Numbered from the stretch's first letter, positions 1 to 8,398 are shown. The stretch is DNA of 64,000 bases from CAYWKS01 sp964458935 (GCA_964458935.1 CAYWKS010000011.1:1-64000), one strand, 5' to 3'. The notes: a model not told the origin generated them from the letters alone. Translations and numbers: made by a program.

Positions 1-424
1 GACACATCCCCGCCGCGCTGGACCCTGCTGCCTGGCACAACGGCCTCTGCCCGCCCGGACAGCCCGGCCATCACACCCAGGTCATACGTAACCTCATTTA
101 CAATATACGTTTATGGCCTGAAACGGCGCCAGGGGCAGGCCCCACCCGGACAGCGACGCCCAACGGCGCAGCGACCGGTCCGTTTGGGCGTTTCCAGCCC
201 GTCAGGCTCGGCAGGCAGGGCTGTCCACCCGGTCACGCGGCGCGCGGTGGTGCCTTTCGGGCCGCCCGGGCGTCCATCGCGCACCGGACTGCCTATTGTT
301 CGCGCAGGTCTGCGGCGTGGCTGGGCAGCGGCGCGGCGACCCGTCGCCGATCCACTCGTCCCGCCAGCGCTTCGTGCACCGTTTATCGCCGATCGCGGGC
401 GGTCTCGCGGCTTTCTGGCGGGTT
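1..424. other. Intergenic, no supported gene
   Basis: I see no convincing coding sequence before the PII gene; the open frames here have no recognisable protein pattern. A local AT-rich patch lies around 81-112, with a TACAAT hexamer at 99-104, which could be a promoter element, but no -35 partner is evident. The gene to the left of the window is not visible. Confidence 0.5.
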
Positions 425-440
425 CGGCATCGGCTTTGCA
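425..440 (+). promoter_or_regulatory. Putative sigma-54 promoter of the PII gene
   Basis: The sequence CGGCATC-GGCT-TTGCA places GG (426-427) and GC (438-439) exactly 10 nt apart, as in the sigma-54 consensus TGGCACG-N4-TTGCW. The -12 half is complete; the -24 half has C for T in TGGCA. A start near 451 would leave a leader of about 20 nt containing the AGGAG ribosome site at 461-465. PII genes are often RpoN-controlled in other bacteria. No enhancer-binding site was identified, so this is inference from one motif. Confidence 0.4.
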
Positions 441-472
441 CCACGCTAAGGCAACTCATAAGGAGACTCGCT

Positions 473-811
473 ATGCAGATGATTGAGGCCATCATCAAGC
501 CCGCCCGCGTCGACGCGGTCAAGAGTGCGCTCAGCCGCCTGGGCATCCTCGGCGTCACCGCGCACGAAGTGAAGGGCTTCGGTCGCCAGAAGGGCCACAC
601 CGAACGCTACCGCGGGGCGCGGATGGACGTCGGTTTCGTGCCCAAGGTCCTGCTGAAGATCTGCGTCCGCAACGAGGACCTGGACAAGGCGGTCGAGACC
701 GTCGTGTCCAACAGCCGTACCGGCGAGGTCGGCGACGGCAAGATCTTCATCTACCCGATCTCGCGGACCATCCGCATCCGCACCGGTGAAGAGAACGAAG
801 AGGCTTTGTAA
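473..811 (+). CDS. glnB: PII nitrogen regulatory protein
   Basis: This is a 112-residue PII signal-transduction protein of normal family length. It starts at ATG 473, seven bases after AGGAG. PII trimers bind ATP/ADP and 2-oxoglutarate and control ammonium transport and glutamine synthetase. The T-loop stretch EVKGFGRQKGHTERYRG and the C-terminal ATP-site signature RTGEE are intact. Residue 51, the tyrosine uridylylated by GlnD in proteobacteria, is methionine here (RGARMD instead of RGAEY), so classical uridylylation is not possible at that site; Tyr46 is kept. No amtB or glnA is adjacent. Membership of the family is secure; the choice between GlnB and GlnK is not. Confidence 0.93.
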   Translation: MQMIEAIIKPARVDAVKSALSRLGILGVTAHEVKGFGRQKGHTERYRGARMDVGFVPKVLLKICVRNEDLDKAVETVVSNSRTGEVGDGKIFIYPISRTIRIRTGEENEEAL

Positions 812-1178
812 GCCCGAACGCAGGCCCGGTGTTCCCCCGGCCGCCGCGGTCCGCCCGGACTGCCGCGGACGCCGCGGAACGCATGCCCGGCCAACGTGTG
901 GATGCCGCGCCGGTTGGCTGCGGCATGAAGCTCTTATTGCGGGCGCGGCCTTGACGGGCGGCGCCCGCATTCGACGGCACAACCGCGATCGCCCTGTCAA
1001 GCCGATCGCCTCCAACTTCCGGTACTTCGCTCAAACTCAGCCCGCACAATCCATACAACCCGAACGGCAAGGCCCGATCTTGCCCGCGAGGCCGTTAACC
1101 GGCCCCGCAGCCCGGTCGATGATGCTCCTGTCATGACGCGGCGCGACCCGCGCCCGTGCTTCAAGGGAGTGATTATCG
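812..1178. other. Intergenic, no supported gene
   Basis: This 367-base gap separates the PII gene from the subtilase gene, both on the plus strand. A GC-rich imperfect inverted repeat around 841-880 could stop glnB transcription, but it lacks a T-run. No promoter with both elements is convincing ahead of the subtilase gene; its ribosome site AAGGGAG lies at 1163-1169. Confidence 0.45.
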
Positions 1179-2315
1179 ATGATATGGCAGACGCGATTTC
1201 GCCGGGCCGTCACCGGATACGTGCTGGCGGGGACGATCGGCCTGCTCGCCGCAACGGCCCACGCCGCCAACACCGCCATCGAGGTCGTCGGCCTCAGCAA
1301 GGTCCAGTCGGTCCTGCCCCACCTCGACGGCGTGGACCCCAGCGGCGCCGTCCAGCGGGTCGCCGTCCTGGACACCGGGATCGACTACGACCACCCGGGC
1401 CTGGGCAACCGGGTCATCGGCGGCGTGAACTACGCGGCCGACGCGCCCTGGGGCTCGACCAACCCCGACGACTGGGACGACCGCCATGGCCACGGCACAT
1501 TCGCCAGCGGGATCGTCGGCTCGGCCTCGGCCGAGCTGCCGGGCGTGCTCCCGCAGGTCGAGTTCGTGAGCGTGCGGGTGTTGTCGGCCAGCGGCAGCGG
1601 GTCGTTCTCCGACGTCGTGTCGGGCCTGAACTGGGTTGCCGACCACGCCCGGGAGCTGAATATCACCGCCGTGAACCTGTCGCTGGGCAGCGCGGCGCTG
1701 TTCACCGAACCTCGCGACGTGCCGCAGTGGTCGGTCACGCAGAGCCTGGTCGACGCATTGGGCCGGCTGGAGCAGGACAACATCGTGAACGTCGTCGCCT
1801 CGGGCAACGACGGCAGCGCCACGAGCATGGCGATGCCCGCGATCTTTGAGCAGGTCGTGTCGGTCGGCGCGACCGACAGCAGCGACGGCATGTGGAGCCT
1901 CACCAACCGCAACGAGCACCTGGAGCTGCTGGCGCCGGGCACGGGGCTGACATCGCTATGGAAGAACGGCCGCACCGCCAGCGGCACGGGCACGAGCTTC
2001 GCCGCCCCCTGGGTGACCGGCGCGACGGTGCTGCTGCGTGAGGCGTACATGCAGTTCACCGACGACCTGGCGGGCGATTACCACAGCTTCCAGGATCGCG
2101 TGACCGCCCTGCTGCAGGCCAGCGGCGATCCGGTGTACGACGCGTCGTCGGGGTTGACCTACTCGCGGCTCAACCTGGTGAACGCGATCAACATGGTCTA
2201 CGAGGAATTCGGGCAGGCCCAGCCGATCCCCGAACCGGCGACGCTGGCGCTGGTCGGTTCGGGCCTCATGCTGATGGCTTACCCGCATCGCCGACGAGCG
2301 ATGCGCCAACGCTAA
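1179..2315 (+). CDS. Secreted subtilisin-like (S8) peptidase with PEP-CTERM tail
   Basis: This 378-residue protein is an exported serine protease. An N-terminal signal peptide ends near AHA at residue 29. The S8 catalytic triad is visible as D65 (LDTGID), H103 (HGHGTFASGI) and S273 (GTSFAAPWVTG). There is no long propeptide between the signal and the domain. The C-terminus carries PEPATLALVGSGLMLMA followed by an arginine-rich end, the PEP-CTERM sorting signal normally processed by an exosortase. The start at ATG 1179 follows AAGGGAG at 1163-1169. No exosortase gene lies in the window. Likely substrate and role are unknown; the fold and active site are clear. Confidence 0.92.
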   Translation: MIWQTRFRRAVTGYVLAGTIGLLAATAHAANTAIEVVGLSKVQSVLPHLDGVDPSGAVQRVAVLDTGIDYDHPGLGNRVIGGVNYAADAPWGSTNPDDWDDRHGHGTFASGIVGSASAELPGVLPQVEFVSVRVLSASGSGSFSDVVSGLNWVADHARELNITAVNLSLGSAALFTEPRDVPQWSVTQSLVDALGRLEQDNIVNVVASGNDGSATSMAMPAIFEQVVSVGATDSSDGMWSLTNRNEHLELLAPGTGLTSLWKNGRTASGTGTSFAAPWVTGATVLLREAYMQFTDDLAGDYHSFQDRVTALLQASGDPVYDASSGLTYSRLNLVNAINMVYEEFGQAQPIPEPATLALVGSGLMLMAYPHRRRAMRQR

Positions 2316-2384
2316 CGGGCCTTCGCGGGGCGACGGGGCGGAAGGAGCCGCGCGACCTTGATGCTCCTCAACGGCGTGCGGCGG

Positions 2385-2418
2385 AACGACTCGATTCGAT
2401 CATTCGGATCGAGTCGTT
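2385..2418. terminator. Bidirectional hairpin between subtilase and coaC
   Basis: A 15-bp stem (AACGACTCGATTCGA with its complement, one G-T pair) and a four-base loop TCAT lies between convergent genes. The flanks give short A/T tracts (AA before, TTTG after) rather than a long T-run, so it could serve both strands as a terminator. Confidence 0.7.
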
Positions 2419-2454
2419 TGTCGTCATGCGTACCGGCGTCGGGCCGCCTTGCCG

Positions 2455-3048
2455 TCACGCCCGCCCGAGCAGCCGCTGCGCCGCCTCGAAGATGGCCTGC
2501 GGCTCGGCCATGCGCCCCGGCCCCGAGGTGCGGCACGCCTGCCAGCCGGCCTCCGGCCCGACCAACTGCACCTGCGGCATCGACGCCAACGACTGCGCGT
2601 TCCGCTGCACGATCGGTTGCGCCCACATGTCCGCGTTCATCGCCGGCGCCAGCAGCATCGGCGTGGGCGCCGGCTCGCGGGGCAGCGCCAGCGCCACCGT
2701 CGTCAGCAGGTTGTCGCAGATGCCCGACGCGAGCTTGCCCAGCGTGTTCGCCGAGCACGGCGCGACGATCATCAGGCCCGCCGACCGCGCCAGCGCGATG
2801 TGCTGGGCGTCCGGCCGATCATCCGCTTCCCAGAGGCTGGTGAACACCCGCCGGCCCGACAGCGACTGGAAGGTCAGCGGCGTGACGAACCGCGTGGCCG
2901 CGTCGGTCATCATCACGGTCACCTCGCAGCCGGCTTGCACCAGCATGCTGACCAGCATCGCGGACTTGTACGCGGCGATGCCGCCGGTGACGCCGACGAT
3001 CACCGTCGGGCCCGGCGTCTGCGTGGTTGGCGTGGGGGGGCTGGCCAT
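2455..3048 (-). CDS. coaC: Phosphopantothenoylcysteine decarboxylase (CoaC domain only)
   Basis: This 197-residue flavoprotein decarboxylates 4'-phosphopantothenoylcysteine in coenzyme A synthesis. It shows the flavin-binding GVTGGIAAYK start, catalytic H83 (DAQHIALAR), the PAMNADMW substrate motif at 135-142 and the Cys172-containing ACRTSGPGRM loop. The usual bacterial protein is a CoaBC fusion of about 400 residues; here the synthetase half is absent and the gene simply ends after the decarboxylase domain. It sits 29 bases downstream of rpoZ, an arrangement common around dfp/coaBC genes, and is probably cotranscribed with it. CoaB is presumably encoded elsewhere. Confidence 0.9.
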   Translation of the reverse strand: MASPPTPTTQTPGPTVIVGVTGGIAAYKSAMLVSMLVQAGCEVTVMMTDAATRFVTPLTFQSLSGRRVFTSLWEADDRPDAQHIALARSAGLMIVAPCSANTLGKLASGICDNLLTTVALALPREPAPTPMLLAPAMNADMWAQPIVQRNAQSLASMPQVQLVGPEAGWQACRTSGPGRMAEPQAIFEAAQRLLGRA

Positions 3049-3077
3049 GGCCGAGTGCGCGGGCCGCGGTCGCCCGG

Positions 3078-3308
3078 TTAGCTGAGCGCCCGCTCGGGCG
3101 GCGTGGTGTCGGAGTTCTCAAAGTCGATGGTGATCTTCTCGGCAAGCACTTCGGCGACGGCGACCTCGAGATCGCTGCGCCCCTCGCGCTCGACCAGCGG
3201 GCGGGCGCCTTCCATCAACTCGGCCCACCGCCGCTGGATCAGCGAGGTCAGCTTGAATCGCCCGCCGAGCTTGTCGACGATCTCATCACTTTTCAGACTC
3301 TCGAGCAT
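3078..3308 (-). CDS. rpoZ: RNA polymerase omega subunit
   Basis: This 76-residue protein matches the omega subunit by size, by the sequence DEIVDKLGGRFKLTSLIQRR (RpoZ/Rpb6 fold core) and by position directly before the coaC gene. Omega binds beta-prime and helps RNA polymerase assembly. The start at 3308 is preceded on the minus strand by AGGTGAGG about nine bases away, and by the promoter at 3338-3366. The C-terminal third is acidic and less conserved, as usual. The call rests on short sequence but strong context. Confidence 0.85.
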   Translation of the reverse strand: MLESLKSDEIVDKLGGRFKLTSLIQRRWAELMEGARPLVEREGRSDLEVAVAEVLAEKITIDFENSDTTPPERALS

Positions 3309-3337
3309 GGTTTGGCCTCACCTGTGATAAGCCCTGT

Positions 3338-3366
3338 AGTATATGGCGAGCCGGATTGGGCGGCAA
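3338..3366 (-). promoter_or_regulatory. Promoter of rpoZ-coaC
   Basis: On the minus strand TTGCCG (3361-3366), a 17-bp spacer and TATACT (3338-3343) form a good sigma-70-type promoter, giving a leader of roughly 23 nt to the rpoZ start. On the plus strand the same patch offers TAGTAT at 3337-3342, with TTGGCC 19 bp upstream, which may serve the divergent gene at 3455. Confidence 0.65.
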
Positions 3367-3454
3367 GGCGCGACGCGGCCGGCGCGGGCCGCGCACCCGG
3401 GCCTGCCGCGGGCGGGCTATTGCGGCGGGCCGGGCGTTGGGGCAACATACCGGC

Positions 3455-4432
3455 ATGAGACAACGCCACCTGTTGATCGTGGTCGCCGCCGGCGCGACCG
3501 GGCTGATCGCCACGCTCGCCCACGGCCAGAGCGGCCCGCGGCTGATCACCCAGCCGTTCCGCCCGGCCGAGAGCATCGTCGAGGTCGACTTCAGCACGCT
3601 GTACTTCGGCGAGACCGACTACGAGACGAGGCCCGGCGACGTGGGGCTGACGTGGTACGAGGCCCAAGGCCGGGCCAACCTGGGGTCGGTGCACGAACGC
3701 GGCGCGGCGGTCGGGTTCTCGCTGGACTACCTCGACTTCGACGCCGACCCGAAGACCACGCTGATCCCCGACCAGTTGACGCGACAGGCGTTCGGTGCGG
3801 GCGCGTGGCTGGGCGACTGGCAGGACTGGGAGATCGGCGTGGTCGCGGGCGCCGGTTACGCCGGCGATGAGCCCTACAGCGACGGCAGCGCCTGGTTCCC
3901 GCACGCGAGCCTGATCGGCCGCTACCACGTCGACAAGCAGTCCAAGTGGATCTTTACGGTGAACTACGACGAGAGCCGGACGATCTTCCCCGACATCCCG
4001 CTGGGCGGCATCGCCTACCAGCACGTGCAGAGCAAGAGCTTCGTGTGGACGCTCGGCCTGCCGTTCAGCTCGGTGTTCTGGCGTCCGACGCAGCAGTTGA
4101 TGATCGACGCCCGGTACATCGCGCCGCTGGACGGCGAGGTGACGGTGACGTTCATCCTGCTGCGGGAGGTGCGGTTGTTCGGCGGCTACTCGGGCGAGAT
4201 GCTCGCGTTCCACCGCGAGTCGCAGCGGAAGGACGATCGGACGTTCTTCTCGCAGCGGCGGCTGGAGGGCGGCGTGCGGGTCGTGCCCTGCGACTCCATG
4301 GAGTTGGTCATCGCCGGCGGCCTGGCGTTCGACCAGGAGTTCGCCCGCGGGTTCGACGCCCGGGAGCTGAACGACAAGATCGAGCTGGAGAACGAGCCTT
4401 ACATCCGCGCCGGGTTCAACGTGAAGTTCTGA
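3455..4432 (+). CDS. Outer-membrane beta-barrel-like protein (DUF6268-like)
   Basis: This 325-residue protein has a hydrophobic signal peptide (LLIVVAAGATGLIATLAHG) and then alternating polar/aromatic strands such as WIFTVNYDESR, FVWTLGLPFSSVFW and VTVTFILLREVRLFGGYSG. It ends in an aromatic residue after YIRAGFNVKF, as expected for a barrel inserted by the BAM complex. The overall pattern resembles the DUF6268 outer-membrane family seen in PVC bacteria, but I could not test this. The start at ATG 3455 is chosen because the signal peptide begins there; no strong ribosome site is visible. Substrate is unknown. It is divergent from rpoZ and convergent with the NYN gene. Confidence 0.7.
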   Translation: MRQRHLLIVVAAGATGLIATLAHGQSGPRLITQPFRPAESIVEVDFSTLYFGETDYETRPGDVGLTWYEAQGRANLGSVHERGAAVGFSLDYLDFDADPKTTLIPDQLTRQAFGAGAWLGDWQDWEIGVVAGAGYAGDEPYSDGSAWFPHASLIGRYHVDKQSKWIFTVNYDESRTIFPDIPLGGIAYQHVQSKSFVWTLGLPFSSVFWRPTQQLMIDARYIAPLDGEVTVTFILLREVRLFGGYSGEMLAFHRESQRKDDRTFFSQRRLEGGVRVVPCDSMELVIAGGLAFDQEFARGFDARELNDKIELENEPYIRAGFNVKF

Positions 4433-4459
4433 GCATTTCATCCCCGAACCCCTTGGCGT

Positions 4460-5131
4460 TCACGGCTCGGCGTCCTCGCTGAACCCGAACTCGCGCAGCC
4501 AGTAGTCGGCCTCGGATTCGCCGGGCCGGCGCGGGCGTTGCTGTGACTGCTGTCGATCGCGGTCGGCATCACGGCGCTGGGGGTCGAATCGTCGCGGCTG
4601 GGGCGCGGGCGTGTGCGGCTCGGGCGGCGGCTGCCGCTTGCGGGCCTGGGCGTCGGCTTCCCGTTCGAGCTGCTCGACGGTGCCGGCGTCGAGGCCGAAC
4701 TCGTCGAGCCACCGCTCGGCGTCCCCGGCGGGCGCGGGCTTGCCGGTCCCGCCGGGGCTGGGCTTGCGGGCGAGGTGGCGGAGAAATCGCTCGGCGCTCA
4801 TGGCCTTGGCGCGTCGACGTCGGGCGGCGCGGCGGATCTCGCGATCGTTGCTGACGACGACCAGGTCGCGCGGGCCGTCGTCGCGGTCGATCAGGTCGAT
4901 GATGACCGAGTCGGCGTCGCGTCCGGGGCCGGAGTAGACCAGCCGGATCGGGCCGAGGTAATCGCCCTCATCGGGCTTGGGCGAGCCGTCGCAGACGACG
5001 GTGGCGCGCTGTTCGGCCCAGGCGCTTCGCTCGAGCAGGCGGCAGAGGTCGGTGGCGCTGATCGAGCCGAACTCGGGCGGGAGCTGGTGCGCCTGGTGGA
5101 GCACGTTATAGGCGTCGACGATCAGTGCCAT
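4460..5131 (-). CDS. NYN/PIN-like RNase domain protein (YacP type)
   Basis: The 223-residue protein opens with LIVDAYNVLHQ, the NYN (YacP-type) nuclease start with the metal-ligand Asp6, and continues through VVCDGSP and VVVSNDREIRRAARRRRAKA, which carries further acidic residues of the PIN-like active site. These domains cleave RNA; in B. subtilis the relative Rae1/YacP acts on ribosome-associated mRNA. After about residue 130 the protein becomes a low-complexity arginine/proline/glutamine linker ending in a short acidic tail. It starts at 5131 with GAAGG seven bases upstream and lies 15 bases downstream of purE, so the two are probably one transcript. Confidence 0.82.
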   Translation of the reverse strand: MALIVDAYNVLHQAHQLPPEFGSISATDLCRLLERSAWAEQRATVVCDGSPKPDEGDYLGPIRLVYSGPGRDADSVIIDLIDRDDGPRDLVVVSNDREIRRAARRRRAKAMSAERFLRHLARKPSPGGTGKPAPAGDAERWLDEFGLDAGTVEQLEREADAQARKRQPPPEPHTPAPQPRRFDPQRRDADRDRQQSQQRPRRPGESEADYWLREFGFSEDAEP

Positions 5132-5146
5132 GACCGTGCCTTCGCG

Positions 5147-5668
5147 TCAGGCGTTCATGCGTTGCTTGAGCGCCGCGTCCTTTTCCTCGACGACGGCGGC
5201 TTGCTTGCCGCGCCATTCGGCGAGCCGCTCGGCGAGCTGGGGATCGGTCAGCGCGACGATCTGGGCGGCGAGGATGGCGGCGTTCTTGGCGCCGGCGTTG
5301 CCGACGCCGACGGTGGCGACGGGGACGCCGGGTGGCATCTGGACGGTGGAGAGCAGCGCGTCCAGGCCATCCATCATGCCGCCCTTCATGGGTACGCCGA
5401 TGACCGGGCAGTGGCTGTGGGCGGCGACGACGCCGCCGAGGTGCGCGGCCATGCCCGCGGCGCAGACGAAGGCCTTGACGCCGCGGCCGGGCGCCTGTTC
5501 CACGATCCGCAACACCTTCGCGGGCGTGCGGTGCGCCGAGGCGACGTGAACCTCGTGTTCAACGCCCAGCTCGTGCAGCAGGTCGTGGCAGCGGCTCATC
5601 GCGTCCCAGTCGCTGTCCGAGCCCATGAGGATGATGACTTCGACGGCTTTACCTGAGGATTGGTGCAT
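5147..5668 (-). CDS. purE: N5-carboxyaminoimidazole ribonucleotide mutase
   Basis: The 173-residue protein is class I PurE, which converts N5-CAIR to CAIR in purine synthesis. Recognisable elements are VIILMGSDSDWDAM (phosphate-binding loop), the ASAHRTP motif with the catalytic histidine, and AGMAAHLGGVVAAH. Length is typical. I start it at 5668 because the motif set begins directly after MHQSSGKAVEV and CGGAG lies seven to eight bases upstream; an open frame extends further but shows no conservation. purK is not adjacent. A TAAAAT element on the minus strand at 5704-5709 may be its -10. Confidence 0.93.
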   Translation of the reverse strand: MHQSSGKAVEVIILMGSDSDWDAMSRCHDLLHELGVEHEVHVASAHRTPAKVLRIVEQAPGRGVKAFVCAAGMAAHLGGVVAAHSHCPVIGVPMKGGMMDGLDALLSTVQMPPGVPVATVGVGNAGAKNAAILAAQIVALTDPQLAERLAEWRGKQAAVVEEKDAALKQRMNA

Positions 5669-6235
5669 GCGGCGTTCTCCGATGAGTGGGTGAGCTTGGA
5701 GTGATTTTAAGGTCGCGCGGGGCCGTTTCCAGTTTCGATCTCCGCGATGTCCATGTTGCGGCGGGCTGCTGCGGCGAGCGCGGCGTTGCCGGCGACGGCC
5801 AGGCGTGGCGGGCAGTCCTGGCGGACGCATGGGCCGACGCGGATTCCACGGCGTGGAGGCCGAAACGACGCGTGGGTGCGCCGCGGGGCGTCGCTTGTCC
5901 GGGTGGGGTACCCCCCCTGCTGTCCGTAACGCGGACAAGCCCTTGCACAGCATGCATTTGCGCTGTGAACGGCGCGGTGGATGGCGGTGTCCGGGCGGAC
6001 ACGGCCACCTCTCGACGGATTGTTGTTGGTGGTAAAGATGACATGTCCTCTATAAGAGGGCGTCGAAGCTCGACGCTGCGCACCGCGGCGTCGCGAGCGT
6101 CCGGGCAAGTGGTTGTAAGTCCTGTTATGTAGGGGCAATGCAAAAATCTCGTCGACTTGCGATGAGCGTGCGGGGGGCTGGTCGGGCCGTGCGCGCCAAG
6201 CAATCACAAGGCGGCGGACGTGCGCCAGAATTCCC
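5669..6235. other. Long divergent intergenic region
   Basis: Together with the leader downstream, this forms an 800-base gap between divergent purE and the FeeM-like gene. It holds a possible purE -10 (TAAAAT on the minus strand, 5704-5709) and two adjacent small perfect inverted repeats: CCTCT-ATA-AGAGG at 6047-6059 and GCGTCGA-AGC-TCGACGC at 6060-6076. I recognise no RNA gene or protein here. Confidence 0.45.
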
Positions 6236-6264
6236 TTGGCGTGTCGGATGGTCGCAAGTATAAT
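6236..6264 (+). promoter_or_regulatory. Sigma-70-type promoter of the FeeM-like gene
   Basis: TTGGCG (6236-6241), a 17-bp spacer and a perfect TATAAT (6259-6264) form a strong promoter. The predicted start near 6271 leaves an unusually long untranslated leader of about 200 nt before the gene at 6473. Confidence 0.75.
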
Positions 6265-6472
6265 CCGGGCCTTGCAAGTCGGTTGGCGCTGCATTCCGAT
6301 GGGGCGGCCCGAGGGCCGTTGAGGAGCGGGAGCCTTTCGACAAGTCGGCGCGTCGGGGAAGAGGACGCGTTGGCGGGCATCGGTCAGACCGTTGCCGGGC
6401 GGCAGGATCAGAGTGGTGGATCGGGCCGGCCCGGCGCACCCCGAGCAGATCAGCATAGGTGGGAGAGAGAGC

Positions 6473-7243
6473 ATGAGCACAGCGATAGCGGAGCGTCCCT
6501 CGTCCGAACCCGTCCGAGGTGCGTCGGCCGATATGGCGCAGGCGGCCTTGCGGGTTCGCGTGGCGCGAACGGCAGACGAGGTGGAATCGGCGTGGCGACT
6601 GGTGTACGCGTCGTACCTGCAGCGAGGCCTGCTGAGCCCGAATCGTCACGAGATCCACATCGTGCCGCAGTCGCTGCAGCAGCGGTCGGCGGTGATCGTG
6701 GGCACGCGTTCGGGGCAATTGACGAGCACGATGAGCTGCTACGACGAGGACGGGCTGGGCCTGCCGCTGGACGCGGTGTACTCGGGGGAACTGGACGGAT
6801 TGCGTCGCGCGGGCCGACGGCTGTACGAGGTCGGCATGCTGGCCGAGCGCGTGCAATCGGCCAAGCGCAGCGCGACGGAGCTGTTCGAGGTGATGCGGTT
6901 CGCGTTTCACTACGGGGTCTGGGCCGACTGCACAGACATGATCATCGGCGTGCACCCGCGCCACAGCGGGTTTTATTGTCGCCTGCTGGGTTTTGAGCAG
7001 GCGGGCCCGGAGCGTTCGTACGACCTGGTGAACGACCATCCGGCGGTGCTGCTGCGTCTGGACCTGCTGACGGCGTCGCATCGGACGCGTGTTCCGCGCG
7101 GGCTGCGGTACTTCCTGGATCACCCGGTGCCGCCCGGCGACTTCGACGGGCGGTTCCGCTTCCGCGAGCAGAGCGTGTATGCGTCGCTCCGCGAGCGGGT
7201 GGAATCGATGACCGGTCGTGTGAGGAAGCTCGACGCGGCTTGA
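6473..7243 (+). CDS. FeeM-like N-acyl amino acid synthase / GNAT-fold acyltransferase
   Basis: The 256-residue protein has an acyltransferase fold of the FeeM type, which joins fatty acyl-ACP to an amino acid. Supporting stretches are VARTADEVESAWRLVYASYL at the start of the domain, YEVGMLAERV, FEVMRFAFHYGV and GVHPRHSGFYCRLLGFEQAG, which match the acyl-homoserine-lactone-synthase-like GNAT pattern (an RxxxEVG-like core and the HPRH.xFY helix). Related proteins accompany PEP-CTERM/exosortase systems, and this window encodes two PEP-CTERM proteins. It starts at ATG 6473 after GGGAGAGAGA. The product and donor are unknown. The C-terminal 50 residues are basic and probably outside the core. Confidence 0.75.
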   Translation: MSTAIAERPSSEPVRGASADMAQAALRVRVARTADEVESAWRLVYASYLQRGLLSPNRHEIHIVPQSLQQRSAVIVGTRSGQLTSTMSCYDEDGLGLPLDAVYSGELDGLRRAGRRLYEVGMLAERVQSAKRSATELFEVMRFAFHYGVWADCTDMIIGVHPRHSGFYCRLLGFEQAGPERSYDLVNDHPAVLLRLDLLTASHRTRVPRGLRYFLDHPVPPGDFDGRFRFREQSVYASLRERVESMTGRVRKLDAA

Positions 7244-7298
7244 ATGGGCCGGGGGTCGTGGCGCTGGCTGAAGCGTGAAGGTCGATGGGCGGTCGCGG

Positions 7299-8282
7299 TC
7301 AGGGGATCAGGAACGCGTCGTTGCCGTCGTCGGGTGTCTCGGTGCCCTTATAGCGGATGGGCCGATCGCCTTGGGTCATCGCCTCGATGTGCCAGATGTT
7401 GTCGCCGTCGTCGAGGAACGGCTGCAACATCCAGCGGACCGAGCCGTCGTTGAACAGGACGTTCTGCCCGCCGAGTGCGGCGTGGTTGGGGCTGGGCGCG
7501 GTGCGTGTGGCGTTGGCGTCGGAGGCAGCGGCAAAGACGGGGTTGCGATCGACGGCGACGGGGATGGTCAGGCGGCCCTGCCAGGTGGGTTTGAGCCGGA
7601 TGAACATGTTGGGGAAGCTGAAGCTGCGGGCCGATGCATTGGGCCAGTCGCGCAGCGCCTGGTCGGCGTGTAGCATGGCGTTGGCGTTGGCCGGGCAGGC
7701 GAGGTCCTGGGTGTCGGCGTGTCCCTGGCGGATGAGCAGGTAGAAGTGCGCGGAGTTGGAGTGGGTGTTGCCGACTTCGTCGAAGGTGTTGTGATGGAAC
7801 CAGGGGTCGCCGGCCTGGTGCTTAACGGCGGGCAGATCGCCGGCGTTTTCCTGCGCATAGCCGGCGAAGCCGAAGCCGGCGGTGGCGAGGTTGGACTGGC
7901 AGGCGGCCTGTCGGGCGGCGGCGCGGTGGCGGGCGAGCATGGGCAGAGCGAGGGCGAGCCCGATGATGAGCATGGCGGCGACGGCGCCGATCTCGGACCA
8001 TCGCACGGGCCGGCCGGCGGCGGACCCGCCGATCGCGGCGTGGTGCTGGCTGGCGTGTTCGGCACGGCGTGCGTTCTCGATGGCGGCGATGGTGCGTTCG
8101 GCGAGCAGATCGCCGGTCGCGTCGGCGGGCAGGTGGTCGAGCAGGCGCAGAGTCCGCCAGGCGGCGTCGGCGCGTGGTTGGTCGGCCGGGTCGACGCGGT
8201 CGAGGTCGTATCCGCCTTCGACCAGGGCATCGAGGGCCTTGCGGTCGTCGGGGCTCAGGCTTTGCGGGTGCAACTCGTCCAT
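7299..8282 (-). CDS. Membrane-anchored anti-sigma-like protein with prepilin-like exported domain
   Basis: The 327-residue protein has a cytoplasmic N-terminal half (residues 1-100, acidic/helical, resembling the anti-sigma region of planctomycete ECF partners), one transmembrane helix near 101-122 (IGAVAAMLIIGLALALPMLA), then RAAARQAACQSNLATAGFGF, which looks like the start of type II secretion pseudopilin-like DUF1559 proteins. Close to the C-terminus the sequence H-AALGGQNVLFN-DGSVRWM is an H-X11-DG variant of the motif typical of that family. It follows the ECF sigma gene by 116 bases on the same strand. Its role as anti-sigma is inferred from position and topology. Confidence 0.65.
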   Translation of the reverse strand: MDELHPQSLSPDDRKALDALVEGGYDLDRVDPADQPRADAAWRTLRLLDHLPADATGDLLAERTIAAIENARRAEHASQHHAAIGGSAAGRPVRWSEIGAVAAMLIIGLALALPMLARHRAAARQAACQSNLATAGFGFAGYAQENAGDLPAVKHQAGDPWFHHNTFDEVGNTHSNSAHFYLLIRQGHADTQDLACPANANAMLHADQALRDWPNASARSFSFPNMFIRLKPTWQGRLTIPVAVDRNPVFAAASDANATRTAPSPNHAALGGQNVLFNDGSVRWMLQPFLDDGDNIWHIEAMTQGDRPIRYKGTETPDDGNDAFLIP

Positions 8283-8398
8283 GGTCGGTTCATCAATCCA
8301 TTGGGCCGTTCAGGCAGCCATCACGTCTTGTTGTCGCGGTCGCCGCGTGGCCGGAGCGGCGGGCGGGACCGCAGCGTTGATCTGTGAGTCCGAGTGTA

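Noticed and set aside
184..486. Small plus-strand frame before the PII gene
   Set aside because: Arg/Pro/Ala-rich, no ribosome site, and it runs into the PII start in another frame.
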